Source: an uncultured Clostridiaceae bacterium (lineage in GTDB: Bacteria; Bacillota; Clostridia; TANB77; CAG-465). Taken from it: a stretch of 64,000 bases of DNA. Below the pieces are notes generated by a model, which saw only the letters and a program-made list of their open reading frames with translations, was not told the origin of the DNA and did not search any database. Of this stretch, positions 54,598-62,997 are shown piece after piece. Position 1 is the first letter of the stretch. Each line of letters opens with the position of its first letter. The DNA lies in NCBI GenBank assembly GCA_947381905.1, contig CANCXL010000002.1, positions 1 through 64,000 of the forward strand. The letters are read 5' to 3'. Made by a program: the position numbers and the translations under genes.

Positions 54598-55779
54598 ATG
54601 ACAAAATATAGTATTGTTCTTGAAGGTGGTGGCGCAAGGGGCGCATACCAGCTTGGGGCTATTAAAGCACTTAAAGAATGTGGATATGATTTTAATTGCA
54701 TAATAGGAACATCTATTGGAGCTCTAAATGCAGCTTTTATTGCTCAAGGAGATATCCAAAAACTAGAAGAGCTATGGAGTACATTATCATTTGAAGATTT
54801 AATAGATGTTAATAACCAAATAGCAAATGATGCGTTAAACATGAAAATTAGTCCTGAACTTTTAAGTGAACTTTCTAAGAAGATAAAAAAAGCGTTAAAA
54901 GATAAGGGAATAGATACGTCTTTAATTAAGGGAATTCTTGAAAAGTATATTGATGAGGAGAAGATAAGAAAAAGTAAAATAAGATTTGGTCTTGTTACTT
55001 TATGTCTAACAGATATGAAACCTCAAAAATTATATATTGAAGATATTCCGCAAGGAGATGTAGTTAATTATTTAATGGCTACATCTAATCTTCCAATATT
55101 TAAAAGGCAAAAAATATCAGATAAAAGCTTTTTAGACGGTGGTGCTTTTGATAACTGCTCTGTGGAAATGCTATATGATGAAGGATACAAGGATATAATT
55201 GCAATAAGACTGTTTACTAAAAGAAATAGAATAAGAAATTATTCAAAATTAATAAAAAAAGAGGATCTTAATTTAATTGAAATTATTCCAAGTGAGGAAT
55301 TGCCATTTATCCTAAATTTTGATACTAAAGTACTAAATGCTTTGGTAGAATATGGATATGTAGATACAATTAAACAACTTAAAGGATATCATGGAAAAAA
55401 ATATTGTATAAAAGATATAACTAAAAAGAGAATAGAATCTTTTAATAAAATGTTTACAACTAAGTTTTCAACAGAACTTTCAAAATATGCAAAAACTCCT
55501 TTAAAAATTGGAGAAAATATTAAAGATATAGCAAAAAACAATACTATGAAAGCACTTACAAAATATATCACAAGGAAAAATATTGAAGAATTTGATGAAC
55601 AGATACTTACAATACTTGAATATGTTGCACAAATAGAAGAGGTTTCTAAACTAAAGATATATACATTAAATGAGTTTATAAAAGAAACAAAAAAAGCTGT
55701 AAGTAAATCAGATAAAAAATTAACAGGAATGAAAAAGGCAATATATTATTTTGTACAAAATATACCAGAAGAGGAATAA
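54598..55779 (+). CDS. Patatin-like phospholipase
   Basis: 393 residues. Oxyanion motif LEGGGARGAYQLGA, nucleophile elbow IIGTSIGALN (S39) and catalytic Asp in FLDGGAFDN: the Ser-Asp dyad of patatins. A C-terminal helical extension of about 130 residues is not typical of the short bacterial members. Hydrolyses acyl chains of lipids. Sits directly after cls, so the pair likely remodels phospholipids. Confidence 0.88.
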   Translation: MTKYSIVLEGGGARGAYQLGAIKALKECGYDFNCIIGTSIGALNAAFIAQGDIQKLEELWSTLSFEDLIDVNNQIANDALNMKISPELLSELSKKIKKALKDKGIDTSLIKGILEKYIDEEKIRKSKIRFGLVTLCLTDMKPQKLYIEDIPQGDVVNYLMATSNLPIFKRQKISDKSFLDGGAFDNCSVEMLYDEGYKDIIAIRLFTKRNRIRNYSKLIKKEDLNLIEIIPSEELPFILNFDTKVLNALVEYGYVDTIKQLKGYHGKKYCIKDITKKRIESFNKMFTTKFSTELSKYAKTPLKIGENIKDIAKNNTMKALTKYITRKNIEEFDEQILTILEYVAQIEEVSKLKIYTLNEFIKETKKAVSKSDKKLTGMKKAIYYFVQNIPEEE

Positions 55780-55796
55780 ATCCTCTTCTTTTTTTA
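55767..55796 (+). terminator. Terminator overlapping patatin stop codon
   Basis: AGAAGAGGA (55767-55775) pairs with TCCTCTTCT (55781-55789), followed by TTTTTT. The 5' arm encodes the last residues of the patatin and the loop holds its stop codon. Confidence 0.88.
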
Positions 55797-55820
55797 TATA
55801 ATTTATTGGTGATATAATAA

Positions 55821-56615
55821 ATGAAAGTATATATAATTGGCGAAGACGAAAGAAGTAATAATTTAAGAAAAATATATAAAAATAACATTGTTAAAATAGA
55901 GGAAGCACAAGTGATATTTTGTCCTATACCGTTTTCAAGAGATGGAATTACCTTAACAAGCAGTCAAACTAAAATTGATGATTTAATTGATATTATAAAA
56001 AACAAGGGAGTAAAAATAGTTTCTTCAAATATTAAAGAAGATGTAAATAATAAGTTAATACAAAATAATATAGATGTAATAGATTTGTCAAAATATGAAG
56101 AATTTACTATAAAAAATGCTATAGCAACAAGTGAAGGTGCCATAAAAAAAGCAATAGAGATGACAGATATAACATTAAATGATAGTACTATCTTAGTTAT
56201 GGGATATGGTAGAATTGGCAAGTGTTTAAGCCGAAATTTAGAAGGATTTGGTTCTAAAATTTACTGTGAAGCAAGAAAAGAGAAGGATATTGCATTAATT
56301 AAAAGTATGGGATATAATTGTGTAAATTTAAAAGACATTGATAGTATTTTACCTAAAGTAGATATTATATTTAATACAATACCATTTGTTGTATTAGATA
56401 AAGAAAGAATAGATCTTTTAAATGAAAATGTAGTAATAATAGATTTAGCATCTGCACCAGGAGGCGTAGATTTTGAGTATTTAAGACAAAAGAACATTAA
56501 ATGTAATTGGTATTTAGCAGTTCCATCTAAAGACTCACCATATTCTGCTGCAATGTATATTAAAGAAACTACAGATAAAATAATAGGAGAGGAAGATAAT
56601 GGGGGAAAAAATTAA
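55821..56615 (+). CDS. dpaA: Dipicolinate synthase subunit A-like protein
   Basis: 264 residues. A Rossmann-type dinucleotide motif VMGYGRIGKCLSRNLEGFG, the TSEGAI segment before it, and LASAPGGVDFEYLRQKNIK near the end match DpaA/SpoVFA, which with subunit B makes dipicolinic acid in the mother cell during sporulation. The usual final LPGKVAP-like segment is altered (LAVPSKDSPYSA). No dpaB follows; the next gene is folD, overlapping by 17 bp. The role in sporulation is inferred from family. Confidence 0.78.
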   Translation: MKVYIIGEDERSNNLRKIYKNNIVKIEEAQVIFCPIPFSRDGITLTSSQTKIDDLIDIIKNKGVKIVSSNIKEDVNNKLIQNNIDVIDLSKYEEFTIKNAIATSEGAIKKAIEMTDITLNDSTILVMGYGRIGKCLSRNLEGFGSKIYCEARKEKDIALIKSMGYNCVNLKDIDSILPKVDIIFNTIPFVVLDKERIDLLNENVVIIDLASAPGGVDFEYLRQKNIKCNWYLAVPSKDSPYSAAMYIKETTDKIIGEEDNGGKN

Positions 56616-57450
56616 CGTAAAAGATATTGTAAGAAGAAAAAAAGAAGATTTAAAAAAAGAAGTTGAAGCTTTAAAGAAAGAGGGAATTTCTCCTAAACTT
56701 GCAGTAATTCTTGCAAGTGAAGATGAAGCGTCTAAAATATATGTAGGCAAAAAGAGAAAAATGTGTGAGGAAATGGGAATAGGGCAAGAGGAGTATATTT
56801 TAGATAGCTCGAAAACAACGCAAGATGTAGTAGATATTGTTAAAAAACTAAATGATGATAAAAGTGTAAATGGTATACTTGTACAGTTACCATTATTTAA
56901 ACATATGGATATGGATGAGGTACTAGATTCAATATCAGATAAAAAGGACGTTGATGGATTTCATCCATTAACCCTTGGTAAACTGTTTATTGGAGAAAAG
57001 GAGACATTTATATCATGTACTCCTAAAGGAATAATGACAATACTTGATGATATTTGCGTTGATTGTGAAGGAAAGCATGCAGTAATTGTTGGAAGAAGTA
57101 GAATTGTTGGAAAGCCAATATCACAATTATTATTAAAAAGAGGGGCAACTGTTACTATATGTCATTCTAAAACTAAAGATATATCAGTATTTACAAAACA
57201 AGCAGATATTTTAGTTGCAGCTGTTGGAAAGCCACATATTATAAAAGCAGATATGGTAAAAGAAGGTGCTATAGTAATAGATGTTGGAATAAATAGGATT
57301 GATGGAAAAATTCTTGGAGATGTTGATACTGAAAATGTTTTAAATGTTTGTGATAAGATAACTCCAGTTCCAGGTGGAGTTGGTATAACAACTGTTCTTT
57401 CTTTGCTTGAAAATGTTGTACAAGCTGCAAAAGAACAAAATAATATATAA
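56599..57450 (+). CDS. folD: Methylenetetrahydrofolate dehydrogenase/cyclohydrolase
   Basis: 283 residues. Interconverts methylene- and formyl-tetrahydrofolate. Motifs: ASKIYVGKKRKMCEEMG (catalytic Tyr48 and Lys52), VQLPLFKHMDMDEVLDSI, DVDGFHPLT, VIVGRSRIVGKPISQLLL and TPVPGGVGITTV. The ATG lies behind AGGAGAGGA inside dpaA, giving a 17-bp overlap and translational coupling. Confidence 0.96.
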   Translation: MGEKINVKDIVRRKKEDLKKEVEALKKEGISPKLAVILASEDEASKIYVGKKRKMCEEMGIGQEEYILDSSKTTQDVVDIVKKLNDDKSVNGILVQLPLFKHMDMDEVLDSISDKKDVDGFHPLTLGKLFIGEKETFISCTPKGIMTILDDICVDCEGKHAVIVGRSRIVGKPISQLLLKRGATVTICHSKTKDISVFTKQADILVAAVGKPHIIKADMVKEGAIVIDVGINRIDGKILGDVDTENVLNVCDKITPVPGGVGITTVLSLLENVVQAAKEQNNI

Positions 57451-57458
57451 AAATATAA

Positions 57459-57478
57459 GAGAGCATTAGCTCTCTTTC
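57459..57478. terminator. Bidirectional terminator, folD and minus-strand gene
   Basis: AGAGAGC pairs with GCTCTCT around ATTA, with T-rich sequence on the plus strand. It overlaps the 3' end of the convergent minus-strand gene. Confidence 0.75.
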
Positions 57479-57960
57479 TCTGTTTTATAGAGGTCTGTAT
57501 AGTATCTAGATGTATGATACTTTTTCTCATATATTTCGTCTTGGTAATTGCATTCGTCAGGTCTAAACCTTGGAATAATATTATCATCTTTTTTATAGAA
57601 CTTAGAATATATATGATATTTAGGTATAGCAATCATTAATGTTGTATCTATAATTTCATTTTCCGTTTCTATCCATACATGATCTCCATTTGGACTATTT
57701 TTAGTCCCTTTAAGTATTTCTACTTTTCCTGTGCAAATTAAAGAATCTTCAAAAAGGCTTGAAACATAATGTGCAGTTAAAAGACAATTTCCAATATTGT
57801 ATCCATCTTTAAATATTGTCTTTAGTGATAGTGTACTGTTACCATCTATGAATTTAATTCTAAATACTTTTAATTCAAAATCTTTATTCCAAGCAAGACT
57901 CTTTAATTTAATTTTGTGATTCTTAGATATAATCAATCGTAAGAACTTTGAAGGAATCAT
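57466..57960 (-). CDS. Cys-His-Asp papain/transglutaminase-like protein, unknown
   Basis: About 164 residues. A possible catalytic triad is visible: GNCLLTAHYVSSLF (Cys at a helix start), NGDHVWIET (His) and IIDTTL (Asp), the order found in transglutaminase-core proteins. No signal peptide, so cytoplasmic. I chose the ATG at 57960, with GGGAG at a proper distance; earlier GTG and ATG codons are too close to it. Function and substrate unknown; the assignment is tentative. Confidence 0.62.
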   Translation of the reverse strand: MIPSKFLRLIISKNHKIKLKSLAWNKDFELKVFRIKFIDGNSTLSLKTIFKDGYNIGNCLLTAHYVSSLFEDSLICTGKVEILKGTKNSPNGDHVWIETENEIIDTTLMIAIPKYHIYSKFYKKDDNIIPRFRPDECNYQDEIYEKKYHTSRYYTDLYKTEKES

Positions 57961-58114
57961 TAGCATCACTCCCTTTTAAATTAAAATATTTAGGAGAATA
58001 ATTCTAACATATTTTTGTATATAAGTAAATAATAATCATTAAATTAGAATTAATAAATAATATAATTCTTTTAAATGTTGCAAATCTATGCTATAGTATA
58101 TGTAGGTGAATAAT

Positions 58115-58606
58115 ATGATAAGTATAGTAAAAGCGCAAAAAGAAGATGCATTACAAATTGCAATTGTAAATGTATATACTTGGAAAACACAATATCAAGG
58201 ATTAATTCCTGACGAGGTAATAGATTTTAGAATAGAAAACATTGAACGTTCAGAAAATAAGATAAGCTCAAGAATTGCTGAAGATAGACAATATTTTGTG
58301 GCTAAAAAAGATAATACAGTAATTGGCTTTTGTAGATATGGCAAAAGCGATTTTGGAGATTATGGAGAAATACATGCATTATACGTATTAAAAGGATTTA
58401 GTAAAAAAGGAATAGGAAGACTACTCTTCGAATCTGCAAAAGAAGAACTAAATAAAATGGGATTTAAGCGTTTTAGAATTAATTGTCTAAAGAATAATCC
58501 TACTTTAGATTTCTATATACATATGGGCGGAAAAATTACTGGAGAATTTGAAAATGAAATAGTTGGTCATAAAATAAAAGAAGATATTTTATTTTTTGAT
58601 ATATAA
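58115..58606 (+). CDS. GNAT-family acetyltransferase, copy 1
   Basis: About 163 residues. GNAT fold: EIHALYVLKGFSKKGIGRLL (the V-x-x-x-x-[RK]-x-x-G-[IL]-[GA] acetyl-CoA loop), followed by KRFRINCLKNN. Substrate unknown. The ATG at 58115 follows TAGGTG by a normal distance. A second GNAT gene follows after 11 bp. Confidence 0.84.
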   Translation: MISIVKAQKEDALQIAIVNVYTWKTQYQGLIPDEVIDFRIENIERSENKISSRIAEDRQYFVAKKDNTVIGFCRYGKSDFGDYGEIHALYVLKGFSKKGIGRLLFESAKEELNKMGFKRFRINCLKNNPTLDFYIHMGGKITGEFENEIVGHKIKEDILFFDI

Positions 58607-58617
58607 AAGGAGAAGAA

Positions 58618-59097
58618 ATGATTACAGAAAATATTAATTTAGATCAAGTAAAAGAAATATATAATTCAAGCAATAAAGAGTTTATTACAGAGGAGAGTAA
58701 TAATACTGCTATAGAAGACAATAACATGAAAAACTATTTATATTATGATGACAATGATAGTACTAAAGCTTTAGGTTATGTAACTGTGTATGAAAAATGT
58801 GATTTTATAGAAAAAGAAGAATTTGATGTTCAAATAGATAATATAGATGAAAATAGTGTATATATATGGGAGATAGGAACAAGAAAAGGATATGAAGGGC
58901 AAGGCATTGCAACTAAATTATTAAAATATGTTATAGAAAAATATAAAGGTCAAGATATATACACATGTTTAGATGAAAAAAATATAGCATCTATTAAAAT
59001 TCATGAAAAAGTTGGATTTAGAAAAATCAAAGAATTTACTGGAGATTTTTTTGAAGGAGATGAGCATTATATAATTTCTAAACTGAAAAATAAATAA
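58618..59097 (+). CDS. GNAT-family acetyltransferase, copy 2
   Basis: 159 residues. IWEIGTRKGYEGQGIATKLL is the acetyl-CoA loop, and CLDEKNIASIKIHEKVGFRK the end of the fold. Different in sequence from its neighbour, so not a recent duplicate. AAAGGAGAAGA precedes the ATG. Confidence 0.84.
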   Translation: MITENINLDQVKEIYNSSNKEFITEESNNTAIEDNNMKNYLYYDDNDSTKALGYVTVYEKCDFIEKEEFDVQIDNIDENSVYIWEIGTRKGYEGQGIATKLLKYVIEKYKGQDIYTCLDEKNIASIKIHEKVGFRKIKEFTGDFFEGDEHYIISKLKNK

Positions 59098-59187
59098 GGA
59101 ACAGGTGATTATACATTATTTTAAAGATATAAAGGAGTAAAATCAACAATAAAAATATAAAAAAATGCGTAGAATGTAGATATAATC

Positions 59188-59216
59188 TTGTTTTCTTAAA
59201 TCTTTTATGCTATAAT
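59188..59216 (+). promoter_or_regulatory. Promoter of HU gene
   Basis: TTGTTT at 59188-59193, 17-bp spacer, TATAAT at 59211-59216. Confidence 0.78.
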
Positions 59217-59263
59217 CATCTTGAAATAATGAAGAAATTTATTATTTTTAGGGGGTGAAATAT

Positions 59264-59536
59264 ATGACAAAAGCAGAAATGATCAAAGCATTAGCAGACA
59301 AAACTGGAATGACTAAAGCTGATAGCGAAAGAGCTTTCAATGGTGTTTTTGAGATTGTTAAAGACGAATTAGAAGCTGGAAATAAAGTAGCTGTAGCTGG
59401 ATTTGGTACTTTCAGAGTTTCAGAAAGAGCTGCAAGAATGGGTAAAAACCCTAGAACTGGTGAAGCTATTAAAATACCTGCAAGCAAATCTGTTGCATTT
59501 AAAGCTGGTACTGAATTAAAAGCTAAAGTTAACTAG
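59264..59536 (+). CDS. hup: DNA-binding protein HU
   Basis: 90 residues; histone-like dimer that bends and compacts DNA. MTKAEMIKALADKTGMTKAD, VAGFGTFRVSERAARMGKNP (with the DNA-binding arm GKNPRTGE) and FKAGTELKAKVN are standard. The ATG at 59264 follows GGGGGTG by the right distance, and a GTG three codons earlier is part of that site. GCT codons are unusually frequent compared with neighbours, as expected for a highly expressed gene. Confidence 0.96.
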   Translation: MTKAEMIKALADKTGMTKADSERAFNGVFEIVKDELEAGNKVAVAGFGTFRVSERAARMGKNPRTGEAIKIPASKSVAFKAGTELKAKVN

Positions 59537-59546
59537 TAATATAAGA

Positions 59547-59580
59547 GTTAGTACTTCATTTTGAAGTACTAACTTTTTTG
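59547..59580 (+). terminator. Terminator of HU gene
   Basis: GTTAGTACTTCA pairs with TGAAGTACTAAC, followed by TTTTTT. Confidence 0.92.
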
Positions 59581-59670
59581 TTATATATTTTACTATTTTA
59601 TACAATTATTATGCAATTTGACTTTAATATGATGGTTTGATATAATAATACTAGATAGGAGGAGATTTCT

Positions 59671-60693
59671 ATGGATTTTTCTAATTGTGAATATGATTTA
59701 TATAAATCGTATTCTGGTAAACAACCAAAACTTCCAATTAAATATAATGGGAAATCTTATATACTTAAATATAGAGAGGAAGATAAAGGGCAACCAGTAT
59801 ATTCTGATATTTCAGAATACATAGGGTGCAAAATATATGAATCATTAGGAATGGAAGTACAAAAAGTTATACAAGGAACTTATAATGGTAAAAGTGTAGT
59901 TTTATGTGAAAATTTTTTAAAAAAAGGTGAAGTATTACAAGAATTTTCTAATTTTACTAATAGTTATTCGAAAGTTAAAGATAAAAGATATTCATTCGAT
60001 GAAATAATTAATACAATAGACAAACATCAAAGTATTTTTAATAAAGAAGAGGTCAAAAAGAATTTTTGGAGAATGTATGTAGTTGATTCCTTTTTAGGTA
60101 ATTTTGATAGACATGGAGGGAATTGGGGATTTGTTGTTAATGAAGAAATGCAATATTCAAAGTTTTCTCCTGTATATGACTGTGGTAGTTGTTTATATCC
60201 TCAAATAAATGATAAAGAAATAGATAGAATTTTAAAAAGTGATTATGAAATTAAAAGAAGAATATTTGAATTTCCTACATCACAGATAGTTACAAATGAA
60301 AATAGAACAAAATCTAGTTACTATGAGGTTATTAATAATTTAGAATCTGATGATTGTAATAAAGCTGTAGAATGGTTTGTTGAAAATATAGATCTATATG
60401 AAGTTGAGAGTATTATTGATAAGACAGAAAATTTAAGTGATAAAAGAAAAAAATTCTTAAATACTATGTTAAATGAAAGGTATAAATGTATTATCATGCC
60501 AGCTTATGAGAAAATAAAAAATATAAAAGAGAAAAATACAGAAATAAATCACTTGGAAACAGATTTATTAAAAAAGCAACAACAGCTTAGGGCATATACT
60601 GAAGAATTGAATGATAATGCGGATGAAATTAGAAATTATGAAAGCATTATAAAAGGTCATATAGAAATAAAAGATAAAGAGGAAAAATATTAG
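59671..60693 (+). CDS. HipA/CtkA-like protein kinase
   Basis: 340 residues. YILKYRE is a candidate ATP-lysine, DSFLGNFDRHGGNWGFVV the catalytic loop (D-x-x-x-x-N type) and SPVYDCGSCLY the metal-binding Asp. These are HipA/CtkA-superfamily features, but the N-terminal HipA subdomain is missing, so it is the short form. The C-terminal 60 residues form a coiled coil. A small coiled-coil gene begins 1 bp after its stop. No HipB-like antitoxin is present. The target may be a protein; toxin activity is unproven. Confidence 0.72.
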   Translation: MDFSNCEYDLYKSYSGKQPKLPIKYNGKSYILKYREEDKGQPVYSDISEYIGCKIYESLGMEVQKVIQGTYNGKSVVLCENFLKKGEVLQEFSNFTNSYSKVKDKRYSFDEIINTIDKHQSIFNKEEVKKNFWRMYVVDSFLGNFDRHGGNWGFVVNEEMQYSKFSPVYDCGSCLYPQINDKEIDRILKSDYEIKRRIFEFPTSQIVTNENRTKSSYYEVINNLESDDCNKAVEWFVENIDLYEVESIIDKTENLSDKRKKFLNTMLNERYKCIIMPAYEKIKNIKEKNTEINHLETDLLKKQQQLRAYTEELNDNADEIRNYESIIKGHIEIKDKEEKY

Positions 60694-60694
60694 T

Positions 60695-60904
60695 ATGAAT
60701 ATAAACTTTAATAAAAAAGAAGAAAAGCCAATAATACAATGTAATAATTTTTATTACGACAAATATATTGAATATCAAGAGCATAAAATTCAAATTCTAA
60801 AAGAAAAGATAAGGATACTTGATGAAAAAATAATATTATATAGAGATACAATTAATAAGCAAGAGCGATTAATAAATAAATATAAGTCTCTAAATATATT
60901 ATAA
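60695..60904 (+). CDS. Small coiled-coil protein, partner of HipA-like kinase
   Basis: 69 residues. After a polar start (NINFNKKEEKPIIQ) nearly the whole protein is a heptad-like helix (KIQILKEKIRILDEKIILYR). It starts 1 bp after the kinase stop, with GAGG inside the kinase gene as ribosome site. It may bind the kinase's own C-terminal coiled coil (inference). No family recognised. Confidence 0.6.
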   Translation: MNINFNKKEEKPIIQCNNFYYDKYIEYQEHKIQILKEKIRILDEKIILYRDTINKQERLINKYKSLNIL

Positions 60905-60927
60905 TAATATATGGAGAGGAAAATAGA

Positions 60928-61167
60928 ATGGATGAAAGAACTTATATCAATCAATTGAAAAGAGATTTGAACAAATTGAAAGATGCTATAGATAATAAAA
61001 ATTTAACTTTAGATTGTGAATACTGTGAAATAGAAGCAGATATAGAAAGTATATACTTGTGGAAAGAAGCATCTAAAGAAGAAGTAGAAATAATTATATT
61101 GGAGTATGATTTCAACGATGATACAAAAAGTAGATTGCTTTATAGAGTGAATAAAATATATAATTAG
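60928..61167 (+). CDS. Small acidic protein downstream of kinase
   Basis: 79 residues, helical and acidic (MDERTYINQLKRDLNKLKDA; EYCEIEADIESIYLWKEAS). GAGAGGA precedes the ATG, 23 bp after the previous gene. Probably the third gene of the kinase operon. Unknown function. Confidence 0.6.
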   Translation: MDERTYINQLKRDLNKLKDAIDNKNLTLDCEYCEIEADIESIYLWKEASKEEVEIIILEYDFNDDTKSRLLYRVNKIYN

Positions 61168-61265
61168 TTCTTATGAAAAAGAATTATGGTTATATTAGTG
61201 TTAATGTGATTATACAGATTATTATTAAGAAGTCATTTGAAAAATTATATGATAATAAACATTTT

Positions 61266-61303
61266 AATACTGTTATTAATTTTGATAACAGTATTATTTT
61301 TTG
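61266..61303 (+). terminator. Terminator of kinase operon
   Basis: AATACTGTTAT pairs with ATAACAGTATT around an 8-nt loop, followed by ATTTTTT. The stretch 61168-61265 shows no gene with a ribosome site. Confidence 0.85.
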
Positions 61304-61363
61304 CTTGTAAAAAATAATATCTAATGATATACTAGAAGAAATTATTTAAGAGGAGAAAGAGAT

Positions 61364-62302
61364 ATGAAACTAGATTTTTGTGATGTTATAGTAACAGATG
61401 ATATTGAAAATGCAAATTGTATAACTCATAGTGGAACATTTCACGCTGATGAGGTATTTGCAACTGCTTTTTTATCACTATTATTTGAAAGGATAAATGT
61501 TTGTAGAGTAAACGAGGTACCAAAAAGTAAGGTAGGCAGTAGTGCAGTTGTTATATATGATGTGGGGCTTGGAGAGCTTGACCATCATCAAGTAGGTGGC
61601 AATGGAGAAAGAGAAAATGGAGTTATGTATGCTGCATGTGGTCTTGTATGGGAAAAATATGGAAGAAACATTTTATCCAAAATTGGAGTTGAAGATAAAG
61701 ACATAGAATATGTACATAGTCAAATTGATAAAAATTTAATTCAATTTATAGATGCAAATGATAATGGTATTACACCTAATATTTCTACAGATTATAATTA
61801 TGTAACACTTGCAAGTATAATTGCATCTTTTAATCCAATATGGAATGAAAATATTAATCCAAATGATAGATTTTATGATGCTGTAAAATTTGCTAAAGTT
61901 ATAGTAGAAAATTTTGTTTTAAAAGAGATTGCAAAATCTCAAGCAAAAGAGATAGTAGAAGAAGCTATTAAAAATAGTGAAAATAAAATAATGGTACTTG
62001 ATAGATATATGCCATGGAAAGACTTTATATTAAATTCTAATAACTTAAAGGCAAAAGAAATATTATATGTTGTATTTCCTTCTAATAGAGGTGGATACAA
62101 CGTTTATACAGTCCCTAAAGAGCATGGAAGCTTTGAAAATAGAAAAAGCCTTCCAAAAGAATGGTCAGGATTAAGAGATGAAGAACTACAAAATAAGACA
62201 GGAGTAAAGACTGCAAGATTTTGTCATATTGCATGTTTTATATGTACAGCAGAAACTAAAGAAGATGCACTTGAGCTTGCAAACTTAGCAGTAAAATATT
62301 AA
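61364..62302 (+). CDS. MYG1/UPF0160-family DHH-type hydrolase
   Basis: 312 residues. ITHSGTFHADEVFATAFL at the N-terminus, VIYDVGLGELDHHQVG and IQFIDANDNG are the metal-binding motifs of the MYG1/UPF0160 family, metal-dependent hydrolases related to DHH phosphoesterases and 3'-5' exonuclease-like in eukaryotes. Its role in bacteria is unknown. AGAGGAG precedes the ATG. Confidence 0.87.
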   Translation: MKLDFCDVIVTDDIENANCITHSGTFHADEVFATAFLSLLFERINVCRVNEVPKSKVGSSAVVIYDVGLGELDHHQVGGNGERENGVMYAACGLVWEKYGRNILSKIGVEDKDIEYVHSQIDKNLIQFIDANDNGITPNISTDYNYVTLASIIASFNPIWNENINPNDRFYDAVKFAKVIVENFVLKEIAKSQAKEIVEEAIKNSENKIMVLDRYMPWKDFILNSNNLKAKEILYVVFPSNRGGYNVYTVPKEHGSFENRKSLPKEWSGLRDEELQNKTGVKTARFCHIACFICTAETKEDALELANLAVKY

Positions 62303-62304
62303 CA

Positions 62305-62335
62305 AAAAGAACATATCACATTGATATGTTCTTTT
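62305..62335. terminator. Bidirectional terminator
   Basis: AAAAGAACATATCA (62305-62318) pairs with TGATATGTTCTTTT (62322-62335). Serves both the MYG1-like gene and the convergent ferritin-like gene. Confidence 0.9.
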
Positions 62336-62337
62336 AC

Positions 62338-62880
62338 TTATCCGTTTTGTAGTATTTCTAAAATTTTAGTAAAAATCTGTATATGTGATTCTTCATCTTC
62401 TATTATTCTTAATATTATCTCAGATATATTGTCGTTTTGAGATTTTTGTACAATTTGTCTATATTCATCTATTGCATCGTTTTCTATTTCTATATTGTAT
62501 TTTATAAATTCTTCTACATCAGTTATATACTTTACGTTATTGCTTGACCAAGGAGAACATATATCATAGTTATTATCTATATACCTGCAAAATTTTGGAT
62601 TAATCCCTTGAGATATTAATATTTGACTTAATAGTTCAAGGTGGTGCATTTCCTTTATAGAGATTTGTTCAAGAAGTCTTGATAGTCCTAAATAATTATT
62701 ATTTGGCTTTACTATAAAGCTTTGGTAAATATATTGTGTAATCGCTGTAAGTTCACTTTTTGAACCACCATAAGAATAGATTAAGTCTGTTATTATAGCT
62801 TCATCTTTTTGTGTTGTTGTAAGTTTTGGATATGGAGTTTTAATCTCATAATCATCATAATTTATGCTTTCAAAATTCAT
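62338..62880 (-). CDS. Ferritin-like di-iron protein
   Basis: About 180 residues in four helices. Candidate metal ligands: SELTAITQY (Glu), SIKEMHHLELL (Glu/His), NIEIENDAIDEY (Glu) and RIIEDEESHIQIF (E-x-x-H). This matches the ferritin/rubrerythrin-like superfamily, and a link to spore-coat or manganese-catalase-like members is possible. The ATG at 62880 lies 9 bp after AGGTG. Confidence 0.75.
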   Translation of the reverse strand: MNFESINYDDYEIKTPYPKLTTTQKDEAIITDLIYSYGGSKSELTAITQYIYQSFIVKPNNNYLGLSRLLEQISIKEMHHLELLSQILISQGINPKFCRYIDNNYDICSPWSSNNVKYITDVEEFIKYNIEIENDAIDEYRQIVQKSQNDNISEIILRIIEDEESHIQIFTKILEILQNG

Positions 62881-62997
62881 TTTAATAATCACCTATAATA
62901 AGTATAATCTAATTTTAGCTATTTTATGCATAGATTAAGCTATACTTGAAAAATATGCCAAATTATGGTATATTGATAACATAAGTTGGAGGAAAAT

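Noticed and set aside
61173-61310. 45-codon open frame after the kinase operon
   Set aside because: No ribosome binding site, and it runs through the terminator hairpin.
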